From Opitutia bacterium (lineage in GTDB: Bacteria; Verrucomicrobiota; Verrucomicrobiia; Opitutales; UBA953): a DNA stretch of 17,828 bases. The stretch spans positions 1 to 17,828 of the forward strand of contig CANHRV010000009.1 in the NCBI GenBank assembly GCA_947463395.1, written 5' to 3'. The position numbers were made by a program, and so were the translations under genes. Of this stretch, positions 1-6,329 are shown piece by piece; positions within the stretch are counted from its first letter, which is position 1; the number at the start of each line of letters is the position of its first letter. Below the pieces are notes generated by a model. It saw only the letters and a program-made list of their open reading frames with translations. It searched no databases and was not told the DNA's origin.

Positions 1-17
1 AGATAAGGCTTAGACAT
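1..17 (-). CDS. rplE: 50S ribosomal protein L5, N-terminal codons only (partial)
   Basis: Only the first codons are present: on the minus strand an ATG at 17-15 opens a frame reading MSKPY and then leaves the window. rplE is the gene that normally follows rplX in the spc cluster, and an MSKPY-type start suits bacterial L5, which binds 5S rRNA in the central protuberance. The start lies 33 nt after the rplX stop, and no Shine-Dalgarno motif is seen before it. The call rests mainly on gene order, because five residues cannot identify a family. Confidence 0.7.
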
Positions 18-50
18 TTTTGTAATAAATTCTCGGGTGGTTTCGTTGCT

Positions 51-332
51 TTACTTTGTAGCCTTGGCTGCTTTGGCCGCAGGCTTCTTGGCGCGACGGG
101 CATCCCAAAGGGAGGCTAACATCACGTTCGAGCGATGAATCGCTGCTTCGCGTTCGGTGATTCCACCGGCGCCATCTTGAGTGCGCTTGAGGTGGCGTTT
201 AACTAAATTGAGACCTTTAATCGTAACGCGTTCAGCGACACGATTGTAAGCTAGGATCTCGCCGCGTTTGCCTTTTTCAGCACCCGCAATGACGACAACT
301 TCGTCACCTTTTTTGATATCAGTCTTAGACAT
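51..332 (-). CDS. rplX: 50S ribosomal protein L24
   Basis: L24 is an assembly-initiating protein of the large subunit that binds 23S rRNA. The 93-residue product opens with the KOW-type stretch IKKGDEVVVIAGAEKGKRG (residues 6-24), followed by NRVAERVTIKGLNLVKRH, both typical of L24. The C-terminus is an Ala/Lys-rich tail (KKPAAKAAKATK), a little shorter than the usual length of about 100 residues. The gene begins 5 nt after the rplN stop, so translational coupling is likely. The upstream sequence GGTTCTCTAATCGCT is pyrimidine-rich and has no SD at usable spacing. It ends in TAA. Confidence 0.96.
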   Translation of the reverse strand: MSKTDIKKGDEVVVIAGAEKGKRGEILAYNRVAERVTIKGLNLVKRHLKRTQDGAGGITEREAAIHRSNVMLASLWDARRAKKPAAKAAKATK

Positions 333-337
333 AGCGA

Positions 338-703
338 TTAGAGAACCTCGGGAGCGAGGGAAATGATTTTCATGAAGTTTTTGCTGCGCAATTCACGAGC
401 AACAGGCCCGAAAATACGCGTACCCTTAGGGTTGCCGTTATCATCGAGAATAACCACGGCATTCGTATCAAAACGTAGGTAGCTTCCGTCATTACGACGA
501 ATCGGAGCCACCGTACGAACGATGACCGCACGGACCACGGAACCCTTTTTGCATTGAGCATCAGGAGTTGAATCCTTGACCGAACAAATGATGACATCAC
601 CAATACCAGCGGTGTCGGTGATTTGGCCGAGACGGCGAATCATCTGCACCTGGCGGGCACCAGTGTTATCGGCTACATCGAGCCTGGAAAGCATCTGAAT
701 CAT
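338..703 (-). CDS. rplN: 50S ribosomal protein L14
   Basis: L14 sits at the subunit interface of the 50S particle, next to L19. The 121-residue product matches the family's usual length of about 122. It begins MIQMLSRLDVADNTGAR and carries IGDVIICSVKDSTPD and the basic segment KKGSVVRAVIVRT, all conserved L14 blocks. The C-terminus FMKIISLAPEVL is also typical. It is the first spc-type gene and follows rpsQ after 18 nt with no sign of its own promoter, so it is probably transcribed with the S10 genes upstream. The start region is pyrimidine-rich (CTCCCACTTC) with no SD. Confidence 0.97.
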   Translation of the reverse strand: MIQMLSRLDVADNTGARQVQMIRRLGQITDTAGIGDVIICSVKDSTPDAQCKKGSVVRAVIVRTVAPIRRNDGSYLRFDTNAVVILDDNGNPKGTRIFGPVARELRSKNFMKIISLAPEVL

Positions 704-721
704 AAAAATAGAAGTGGGAGA

Positions 722-1003
722 TTACTCGATAGATTGGGCAGCGATCTTGGCGGCTTCGATTACACGAACCACGCGCCAGCGCTTAAGTTTGGAGATAGGA
801 CGGGTTTCCATGATTTCAACCTTATCTCCCACTTTGCACTCATTCTTTTCATCATGAGCGTGCAGGACGGTACGGCGTTTTACTTCCTTACCATAAACAG
901 GGTGAAGAACGGTAAACTGGTAGTTAACTTTAACGGACTTATCGCCTGAACGAGAAGCAACAAAGCCGACAAGGGATTTACGATTGGAACGGGACTCGGA
1001 CAT
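722..1003 (-). CDS. rpsQ: 30S ribosomal protein S17
   Basis: S17 is a primary 16S rRNA binding protein with an OB fold. The 94-residue product contains LVGFVASRSGDKSVKVNYQF followed by HPVYGKEVKRRTVLHAHDE and KVGDKVEIMETRPISKLKRW, the standard S17 order. The frame is open a further 20 codons upstream, but that extension overlaps rpmC. The start at 1003 (MSESRSNRK) gives the normal family length and a 20-nt gap after rpmC. The last ten residues or so (VIEAAKIAAQSIE) form a short extra tail. No SD precedes the start. Confidence 0.96.
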   Translation of the reverse strand: MSESRSNRKSLVGFVASRSGDKSVKVNYQFTVLHPVYGKEVKRRTVLHAHDEKNECKVGDKVEIMETRPISKLKRWRVVRVIEAAKIAAQSIE

Positions 1004-1023
1004 CGGGAATAGAGAGTTTAAGA

Positions 1024-1245
1024 TTATTTGTTGGTCGACTTGGATTTCAGAACCGTGAGACAACGGGCAATATCGGCACGGAGAGAGCGGAAACGAGCCG
1101 AGTTCTCGACGGCACCGTTAGCCTGACGAAGGCGAAGTTGGAGCAACTCTTCGCGCGCTTCACGAATACGCTTTTCCAACTCAGCTGTAGCCAAGGAGCG
1201 TAACGCGGAGGCGGCGGATGGTTTATCTTTCTGGTAGGTACGCAT
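1024..1245 (-). CDS. rpmC: 50S ribosomal protein L29
   Basis: L29 is a small helical-hairpin protein near the peptide exit tunnel that contributes to the docking site for SRP and trigger factor. The 73-residue product has the L29 pattern LRSLATAELEKRIREAREE, then LRLRQANGAVENSARFRSLR and the closing DIARCLTVLKS. It is slightly longer than the usual 63-68 residues because of about ten extra N-terminal residues (MRTYQKDKPS). It sits in the conserved order rplP-rpmC-rpsQ. The leader TTGACCTCTTTTCTCG is a pyrimidine tract without an SD. Confidence 0.94.
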   Translation of the reverse strand: MRTYQKDKPSAASALRSLATAELEKRIREAREELLQLRLRQANGAVENSARFRSLRADIARCLTVLKSKSTNK

Positions 1246-1286
1246 CGAGAAAAGAGGTCAAATATGGGTGAGGGTGGTTTTAATTA

Positions 1287-1715
1287 TCAATATTTTTCGA
1301 GTTCTTCACGGGCCAAGAAGCGACAGCGAACCTGTAATTTCGTGTCGGCGAGGCGCATGGCTTCGCGAGCCACGGAAATTGGCACGCCACTGACTTCAAA
1401 GAGCATCGTTCCTGGCTTAATGGCAGCAACGTAGTACTCAACACTACCCTTACCAGAACCCATTCGAACTTCCGCAGGCTTACGGGTTACAGGGGTGTGA
1501 GGGAAAACACGCATCCACATCTTGCCCTTACGTTTCAGAGAACGAGAGATAGCCACACGCGCGGCTTCAATTTGATTAGCAGGAATACGAGCGCGATCGA
1601 GAGACTGAATACCGAAGTCACCAAAAGCGAGGGTGTTGCAAGCCGTAGCATTACCGCGGATTTTACCCTTACGGTGTTTACGCCATTTAGTGCGAGCAGG
1701 TTGAAGATTAGCCAT
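1287..1715 (-). CDS. rplP: 50S ribosomal protein L16
   Basis: L16 helps shape the A-site tRNA region of the 50S subunit. The 142-residue product (family usually about 136-140) has TKWRKHRKGKIRGNA near the N-terminus, IEAARVAISRSLKRKGKMW in the middle, and the hallmark PVTRKPAEVRMGSGKGSVEY (about residues 75-94), then VAAIKPGTMLFEVSGV. The first residues (MANLQPAR) differ from the common MLxPKRxK start but fit the frame. It is one of two genes here that end in TGA, and a TAA codon follows at once in frame. It lies 34 nt after rpsC and 41 nt before rpmC. Confidence 0.96.
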   Translation of the reverse strand: MANLQPARTKWRKHRKGKIRGNATACNTLAFGDFGIQSLDRARIPANQIEAARVAISRSLKRKGKMWMRVFPHTPVTRKPAEVRMGSGKGSVEYYVAAIKPGTMLFEVSGVPISVAREAMRLADTKLQVRCRFLAREELEKY

Positions 1716-1749
1716 GAGAAGAAATGTTTATTGAGTGAATCAGTTGGGT

Positions 1750-2391
1750 TTAGAACTCTGAATCTTTAGCACAGATCCAGCACTTGATGCCGAGCTTTCC
1801 GTAAACCGTACGAGCTTCAGCAAATCCATAATCAATGTTTTCACGAAGGGTGTGAAGAGGAACGCGACCAACACGAGCCGACTCCACACGTGCAATTTCA
1901 GCACCACCAAGACGACCACCGAGACGCAAACGAATACCATCAGCACCATTTTGCATGGTGGACTGAATCGCTTTCTTCATCGCGCGACGGAAAGAAATAC
2001 GGCGCTCTAACTGGAGAGCGACATTTTCTGCGACGAGTTGAGCAACAAGGTCAGGACGCTTTACTTCATTCACTTCGAGAATGACGTCATCAACTTTCGC
2101 CTTACCAGCGACTTGTTGAATTTCTTCGCGCAACTTCTTCAGTTCGTCGCCCTTTCGACCAATCACGACGCCAGGACGAGCGGTCCAAATACGTACACGG
2201 ACTTTGGGACCAGCACGCTCAATGAAAATTCGGGGCACGGCCGCTTGGCGGAGTTTCTCTTTGAGGAATTCGCGAATGCGATAGTCTTCCAAGATGAAGG
2301 AGGGGAAATCGCGCTTGGTAGCGAACCAACGAGATTCCCAGTTACGACGGACGGCTAAACGGAAGCCGATTGGATTTACTTTCTGTCCCAT
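1750..2391 (-). CDS. rpsC: 30S ribosomal protein S3
   Basis: S3 lines the mRNA entry channel of the 30S subunit. The 213-residue product is in the normal range. It starts MGQKVNPIGFRLAVRRNWES, a strongly conserved S3 N-terminus, and has a type II KH domain with the GxxG loop GRKG at residues 78-81. The C-terminal domain contains RRISFRRAMKKAIQ, NGADGIRLRLGGRLGGAEIA and the region around YGFAEARTVYGKLGIKCWI. It follows rplV by 15 nt. The sequence before the ATG (CTTTTAAAAATACA) has no SD. Confidence 0.97.
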   Translation of the reverse strand: MGQKVNPIGFRLAVRRNWESRWFATKRDFPSFILEDYRIREFLKEKLRQAAVPRIFIERAGPKVRVRIWTARPGVVIGRKGDELKKLREEIQQVAGKAKVDDVILEVNEVKRPDLVAQLVAENVALQLERRISFRRAMKKAIQSTMQNGADGIRLRLGGRLGGAEIARVESARVGRVPLHTLRENIDYGFAEARTVYGKLGIKCWICAKDSEF

Positions 2392-2406
2392 TGTATTTTT
2401 AAAAGA

Positions 2407-2745
2407 TTATTTGGTGACGGAACCCAGGGCCACGCGGATGTGACTCATGGATTTATGGATGGGGTGAGCAGAACCACGTGCGGCAGCAAGAGAGCGCTTG
2501 AGCACGGGGCCTTGGTTAACCGTGGCCGACACGACCACAAGGTCAGTGCTAGAGAGGTTATGATTGTTTTCCGCGTTAGCGATAGCGCTCGCGAGCGTCT
2601 TCGCCAAGAGACGAGCCGACTTGCGAGGAATGAAGCGGAGGAGCTGGATCGCTTCTTCGGCGGGAAGGCCTTGAATTTGGCGAGCAACTTCGCGCACCTT
2701 TTGCGGTGACATACGAGCGAAGCGAGTGGTGGCATGAACTTCCAT
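2407..2745 (-). CDS. rplV: 50S ribosomal protein L22
   Basis: L22 contacts 23S rRNA and sends a beta-hairpin into the nascent peptide tunnel. The 112-residue product shows the conserved N-terminal block ARMSPQKVREVARQIQG (about residues 10-26), then RKSARLLAKTLASAIANAENN, and the C-terminal hairpin region around RGSAHPIHKSMSHIRVALG. In nearly all bacteria rplV follows rpsS directly. Here a small exported-protein gene separates them, ending 21 nt upstream. The start is preceded by AACCTTTCTCTCTATC, a pyrimidine tract with no SD. Confidence 0.96.
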   Translation of the reverse strand: MEVHATTRFARMSPQKVREVARQIQGLPAEEAIQLLRFIPRKSARLLAKTLASAIANAENNHNLSSTDLVVVSATVNQGPVLKRSLAAARGSAHPIHKSMSHIRVALGSVTK

Positions 2746-2766
2746 GATAGAGAGAAAGGTTGGAGA

Positions 2767-3105
2767 TTAAATTCGGGGGTTAGCGCGCAGGGCAACCGAG
2801 TCACCCGGGGCAATCGTTTGTTGGGTTTCGAGAGAAAGAATTAAGGCAACGGCTCGTTGTTCTGAAGCCTCGGCAATGACAATCGTGGCGAGAGGTTTGC
2901 TCTCGCGCGTAACAAGGCAGACTGAACCAGGTCGGAAACCATGATTATATCCAGCCGAGAGCACGAGAAGATCGGCGCTTTGCGAGAGAACCACTTCGGC
3001 AATTGCCGCACGGCCACTCGACCCTGCCGTCCCCAAAGCACGACCGTCCATGGCAACCACCAAGGGAGCCAAGAGACAGACGAGAATGGAGAGAACGAAG
3101 CGCAT
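2767..3105 (-). CDS. small exported protein of unknown function inserted between rpsS and rplV
   Basis: I do not recognise a named family. The 112-residue product begins with a clear signal peptide: Arg2, a hydrophobic core at about residues 4-17 (VLSILVCLLAPLVV) and a likely cleavage after Ala18. After about 20 Gly/Ala/Ser-rich residues comes AEVVLSQSADLLVLSAGY, then NHGFRPGSVCLVTRES, KPLATIVIAEAS and a closing APGDSVAL. The alternating hydrophobic strands, the turn GxxxGFRPG and the final PGD resemble small beta-barrel domains such as the C-terminal domain of FlgT; this is an inference from pattern only. The ATG lies 6 nt after the rpsS stop and the stop 21 nt before rplV, so it is co-transcribed. 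It has no role in known ribosomes. Cys10 lies in the hydrophobic core but is not a canonical lipobox. Confidence 0.8.
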   Translation of the reverse strand: MRFVLSILVCLLAPLVVAMDGRALGTAGSSGRAAIAEVVLSQSADLLVLSAGYNHGFRPGSVCLVTRESKPLATIVIAEASEQRAVALILSLETQQTIAPGDSVALRANPRI

Positions 3106-3111
3106 CGATGA

Positions 3112-3393
3112 TTATCCCTGAGCTTCCTTGCGTGAAGGTTGAGTGTGTTGACGGAAAGTGCGCGTAGGAGCGAACTCACCGAGTTTATGTCCAACCATGT
3201 TTTCGGTGATATAGACAGGGACAAAAGCCTTGCCGTTATGCACCTCGAGATTGAGACCCACGAAGTCTGGAGTGACCGTCGAACGACGAGACCATGTTTT
3301 AATGGGCTTGCGATTGCTGGTCTTCTGAGCCGACGAAACCTTATCGATTAAATGAGGATCGACGAAGAAACCTTTTTTACGAGAGCGTGACAT
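3112..3393 (-). CDS. rpsS: 30S ribosomal protein S19
   Basis: S19 lies in the 30S head, pairs with S13 and contacts tRNA and the A-site finger bridge. The 93-residue product has the normal length. It shows MSRSRKKGFFVDPHLIDKV, the core IKTWSRRSTVTPDFVGLNLE, then VHNGKAFVPVYITENMVGHK and KLGEFAPTRTFRQH, all diagnostic. It follows rplB by 12 nt. Its downstream neighbour is unusual: a signal-peptide protein gene replaces the expected direct step to rplV. The leader CTAATTTTTCTTATCC has no SD. Confidence 0.97.
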   Translation of the reverse strand: MSRSRKKGFFVDPHLIDKVSSAQKTSNRKPIKTWSRRSTVTPDFVGLNLEVHNGKAFVPVYITENMVGHKLGEFAPTRTFRQHTQPSRKEAQG

Positions 3394-3405
3394 GGATAAG
3401 AAAAA

Positions 3406-4266
3406 TTAGGCTTGTTTAACTTTGCGACCGTTACGACGGACGATGATTTGATTATTTGAAGCCTTGGACTTGATACGCGTTGGGAAGCCCTTCGCGAGTT
3501 GACCCCAAGGAGACTTCAATTGCTGACGACCACCTCCACCTTTGGATTTACCGCCACCACCACCCATCGGGTGGTCCACAGGATTCATCGCCATACCGCG
3601 AACGCGAGGACGACGACCCTTCCAACGAGCACGTCCCGCTTTTCCGAGGCTAGCATTTTGGTGTTCAAGATTTCCAACAATACCGATGGTCGCACGACAA
3701 TCCGCATTGAGATAACGTTGCTCTCCCGAAGGCATACGCAAAATAGCACGGTCTGCTTCGATACCGAGAAGTTGAGCATAACCACCTGCCGAGCGGGCGA
3801 TTTGCGCACCTTTACCAGGTTCTAATTCAATACAGTGAATGAATGTCGCTGGAGCAATTAAGCGCAAAGGCAGAGACAAACCAGGAGTCAGTTGGTCTTG
3901 CGGCTTAGTGGTACTAACAACCACATCACCAACCTTCAGACCATCGGGAGCCAAAATATAGGACACGCTCTTGTCGGCGTATTCCAGGAGAGCGAGGTGA
4001 GCGGTACGATTAGGATCGTACTCCAAACGCAAGACCGAGGCAGGTTGGTCGAGGCGATCGCGACGGAAATCAATCGTACGATAAAGCTTCTTGTGACCTC
4101 CACCACGACGGCGGGAGGTAATGCGACCGTAGCAATTACGACCACGGGCACGGTGATTGCTCTCCAAGAGTTGACGCTCAGGGCGACCCTTGTGCAAACC
4201 TTCGGTCTTAACGCGGGTAAGGAAGCGTTGACCGGGGGTGATTGGACGTGATGAAACGAGAGACAT
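3406..4266 (-). CDS. rplB: 50S ribosomal protein L2
   Basis: L2 is essential for subunit association and supports the peptidyl transferase centre. The 286-residue product (family about 275) contains GRNCYGRITSRRRGGGHKK, LRLEYDPNRTAHLALLEY, the rRNA-binding LEPGKGAQIARSAGGYAQ and the signature GMAMNPVDHPMGGG. The conserved DHP histidine is kept, while the second histidine of the common DHPHGGG form is Met. A glycine-rich loop (GGGGGKSKGGGG) follows, and the tail ends IIVRRNGRKVKQA. It sits 13 nt after rplW and 12 nt before rpsS. The upstream CTTAAGTCGTCTGATCCT lacks an SD. Confidence 0.97.
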   Translation of the reverse strand: MSLVSSRPITPGQRFLTRVKTEGLHKGRPERQLLESNHRARGRNCYGRITSRRRGGGHKKLYRTIDFRRDRLDQPASVLRLEYDPNRTAHLALLEYADKSVSYILAPDGLKVGDVVVSTTKPQDQLTPGLSLPLRLIAPATFIHCIELEPGKGAQIARSAGGYAQLLGIEADRAILRMPSGEQRYLNADCRATIGIVGNLEHQNASLGKAGRARWKGRRPRVRGMAMNPVDHPMGGGGGKSKGGGGRQQLKSPWGQLAKGFPTRIKSKASNNQIIVRRNGRKVKQA

Positions 4267-4279
4267 AGGATCAGACGAC

Positions 4280-4567
4280 TTAAGCGAAGGAGATGACGTC
4301 GCCCTTCTTCAGGGTGACAATAGCACGACGCGAAGGCGTTTCGGTATAAATCGCACCACCGCCGAGACGGCTGCGACGTACCTTACCTTTGCGTACGAGA
4401 ATGTTAACTTTGAGAACCGTTACTTTGTAAGCAGCTTCAATGGCAGCCTTTACCTGAGCACGATCGGCACCGGGAAGGATTTCGAAAACGTACTTATTGG
4501 CTTCACCCAAGACGGAAGCCTTTTCGGTGAAAATAGGGCGACTGATGATAGCAGAAGCGAGTTTCAT
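4280..4567 (-). CDS. rplW: 50S ribosomal protein L23
   Basis: L23 sits at the exit of the peptide tunnel and is the docking point for trigger factor and SRP. The 95-residue product has the expected length and pattern: ISRPIFTEKASVLGEANKY near the N-terminus, EILPGADRAQVKAAIEAAYK in the middle, then VTVLKVNILVRKGKVRR and a final AIVTLKKGDVISF. It starts 5 nt after the rplD stop, so translational coupling is likely. There is no SD; CTAATCCTC lies directly before the ATG. Confidence 0.96.
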   Translation of the reverse strand: MKLASAIISRPIFTEKASVLGEANKYVFEILPGADRAQVKAAIEAAYKVTVLKVNILVRKGKVRRSRLGGGAIYTETPSRRAIVTLKKGDVISFA

Positions 4568-4572
4568 GAGGA

Positions 4573-5199
4573 TTAGTTTTTCGTGCGAGCGAGCACTTGA
4601 TTGAGGCCTTCAAGGGTGATGAGAACACGAGGGTTCTTCACTAAATCGAGGGCATTGAGGTTAGAGGAATTAGAGAATACCGCACGACCGAGATTACGAC
4701 TCGCACGGAGAACTGGCTCGCTCCAAGTGCTATCGACAACCAAGAGACGTTTGCCTTCGGGGCTAACATTCTTGAGCACTTTAGCAAAGAGAGCGGTCTT
4801 GGGCTTAGTTAACTCGAAGCGCTCGATGACGGCCAATCCGCCATCAGAAGCGAGATCGAAGAGGGCGCGCTGCAAGGCCAACTTCTTCGCTTGAGCCGTA
4901 ATCGTCTTTGACCAATCGCGAGGACGTGGTCCAAAAACAATACCACCTTTGAAGAGTTGAGGTGCACGCTTGTCGCCGTGACGAGATCCACCCGAACCTT
5001 TTTGAGGTAAAATCTTCACTCCAGAACCAGCGACTTCACCATAGTCCTTCGTTTTCGAAGTACCTTGACGCTTGTTGGCTTGGTAGGAGACGACAACCTG
5101 CTTCAAGAGAGCGACGCCTTTGTCGCCTTCGAAAGCTGGAATATCAAAATCCTTTTCCGTGAAGGATGAACCGTCTGACTTGTAAACTTTGAGCTTCAT
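4573..5199 (-). CDS. rplD: 50S ribosomal protein L4
   Basis: L4 reaches into the 50S subunit with a long loop that helps form the tunnel constriction; in some bacteria it also autoregulates the S10 operon. The 208-residue product is normal in length. The loop region contains GEVAGSGVKILPQKGSGGSRHGDKR (quoted in part as KGSGGSRHGDKRAPQLFKGG), followed by VFGPRPRDWSKTI, a standard L4 motif. The C-terminal part includes SRNLGRAVFSNSSNLNALDL. It lies 21 nt after rplC and 5 nt before rplW. The leader CTCACCTCTTTACGCTCCT is pyrimidine-rich with no SD. Confidence 0.96.
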   Translation of the reverse strand: MKLKVYKSDGSSFTEKDFDIPAFEGDKGVALLKQVVVSYQANKRQGTSKTKDYGEVAGSGVKILPQKGSGGSRHGDKRAPQLFKGGIVFGPRPRDWSKTITAQAKKLALQRALFDLASDGGLAVIERFELTKPKTALFAKVLKNVSPEGKRLLVVDSTWSEPVLRASRNLGRAVFSNSSNLNALDLVKNPRVLITLEGLNQVLARTKN

Positions 5200-5220
5200 A
5201 GGAGCGTAAAGAGGTGAGGG

Positions 5221-5862
5221 TTACTTAGTGGCTGGAGCTTTTTTCGCTGGACGGACGAGCACGAGCTCGCCGTTGGCACCAGGGAAACTACCTTTGATGA
5301 GAAGAAGATTTTTCTCGGCGAGTACTTGCACCACGCGAAGGTTTTGCACCGTACGACGAACCGAGCCCATGTGACCAGGCATGCGCTTACCCTTGAAAAC
5401 GTGACCAGGGGTTTGACGCATACCAATCGAACCAATTCGACGGTGCATCATGTGACCGTGCGAATCGGGCTGACCGGACATATTGTGGCGTTTCATTACG
5501 CCTTGGAATCCACGACCCTTGACCGTGCCGATGACATCGACCATTTGGCCAGGGGTGAATTTTTCAACAGTGATAACATCACCGACTTTGACTTCGGCTG
5601 CGGCAGGCAGACGAATTTCTTGCAAATGATTCACGGGAGCAACGCCCGCTTTCTTGAGATGGCCGAGTTCAGCAGCCGAGAGGCGACTCTCTTTCTGTGA
5701 ACCGAAGCCGATCTGCACGGCGTGATAGCCGTCAGTCTCAAGGGTCTTAACCTGCGTCACAGGACAAGGCCCAGCTTGAACGACCGTCACAGGGACGAGG
5801 TTATTCTCCCCGTCGTATACCTGGGTCATTCCGATTTTTTTACCGAGTAGTTGGTGTTTCAT
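5221..5862 (-). CDS. rplC: 50S ribosomal protein L3
   Basis: L3 is one of the first proteins bound during 50S assembly and reaches towards the peptidyl transferase centre. The 213-residue product fits the family (about 205-215). It begins MKHQLLGKKIGMTQVYDGE and carries VIGTVKGRGFQGVMKRHNMS, then HRRIGSIGMRQTPGHVFKG and KRMPGHMGS, the highly conserved central loop. The C-terminus is a Lys/Ala/Pro tail. Its start lies 128 nt after the rpsJ stop, by far the largest gap in this block, and a foldable element ends 10 nt upstream, which suggests separate control of L3 and following genes. Confidence 0.97.
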   Translation of the reverse strand: MKHQLLGKKIGMTQVYDGENNLVPVTVVQAGPCPVTQVKTLETDGYHAVQIGFGSQKESRLSAAELGHLKKAGVAPVNHLQEIRLPAAAEVKVGDVITVEKFTPGQMVDVIGTVKGRGFQGVMKRHNMSGQPDSHGHMMHRRIGSIGMRQTPGHVFKGKRMPGHMGSVRRTVQNLRVVQVLAEKNLLLIKGSFPGANGELVLVRPAKKAPATK

Positions 5863-5872
5863 TTTCTAAGAG

Positions 5873-5914
5873 GCAGGTGATTTCTTGCGAAATCGTTTGG
5901 TCGTGATGACCTGC
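5873..5914 (-). promoter_or_regulatory. candidate structured leader upstream of rplC (nested hairpin with GCAA tetraloop)
   Basis: Read as RNA on the minus strand, GCAGGU (5914-5909) pairs perfectly with ACCUGC (5878-5873). Inside lies a 14-nt unpaired strand (5908-5895), then GAUUUC (5894-5889), a GCAA loop (5888-5885) and GAAAUC (5884-5879). The two 6-bp stems abut directly on the 3' side and could stack. The element ends 10 nt before the rplC ATG in the only long gap of the operon. GNRA loops often dock into RNA or protein partners, so autoregulation by a ribosomal protein is possible. It matches no leader family I can name. The pairing is visible in the sequence; the function is inferred. 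Confidence 0.45.
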
Positions 5915-5990
5915 GTTAGGCTTTGGAGTCCTTGCGGAGTCTTGGTCCTGGCGGCGCCTGCGTTTGAGGTTTAGGTGGAGGGTTAAAAAA

Positions 5991-6302
5991 TTAAGCGATG
6001 ATGTTGATGTTCACGCCAGAAGGCATGTTGAGCTTACGCAATTCATCAACGGTCTGAGCATTGGGCTCAATAATTTCGATGAGGCGTTTGTGCGTACGAA
6101 TTTCAAATTGATCCATCGACTTTTTGTCGACGTGTGGGGAGCGGTTGACAGTGAGACGCTCCACAGCGGTGGGCAGAGGAATAGGACCAGAGACGCGGGC
6201 GCCAGTGCGCTTAGCGGTATCAACAATTTCGTTAGCGGATTGATCCACCATACGATAATCAAACCCTTTCAGTTTGATACGAATTTTCATCAGGCTAGCC
6301 AT
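5991..6302 (-). CDS. rpsJ: 30S ribosomal protein S10
   Basis: S10 is a protein of the 30S head and, as NusE, also takes part in transcription antitermination. The 103-residue product has the usual size. It contains MKIRIKLKGFDYRMVDQSAN, the loop RVSGPIPLPTAVERLTVNRSPHVDKKS (for example GPIPLPTAVERLTVNRSPHV), FEIRTHKRLIEI and the C-terminal LNMPSGVNINI. It starts 27 nt after fusA with no tuf gene between, and is followed by the long rpsJ-rplC gap. Met5 is an alternative start, but the MASLMK start at 6302 is kept as the longer form. The upstream region is CT-rich without an SD. Confidence 0.97.
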   Translation of the reverse strand: MASLMKIRIKLKGFDYRMVDQSANEIVDTAKRTGARVSGPIPLPTAVERLTVNRSPHVDKKSMDQFEIRTHKRLIEIIEPNAQTVDELRKLNMPSGVNINIIA

Positions 6303-6329
6303 CGGAGAAGTGTAGTGAGGATTGGGAGA

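Noticed and set aside
1004..1063. 20-codon upstream extension of rpsQ
   Set aside because: It overlaps the end of rpmC, and the shorter start gives the usual S17 length.
3076..3105. Lipoprotein signal in the small S10-operon protein
   Set aside because: Cys10 follows ILV rather than a canonical lipobox and lies in the middle of the hydrophobic core; cleavage after Ala18 fits better.
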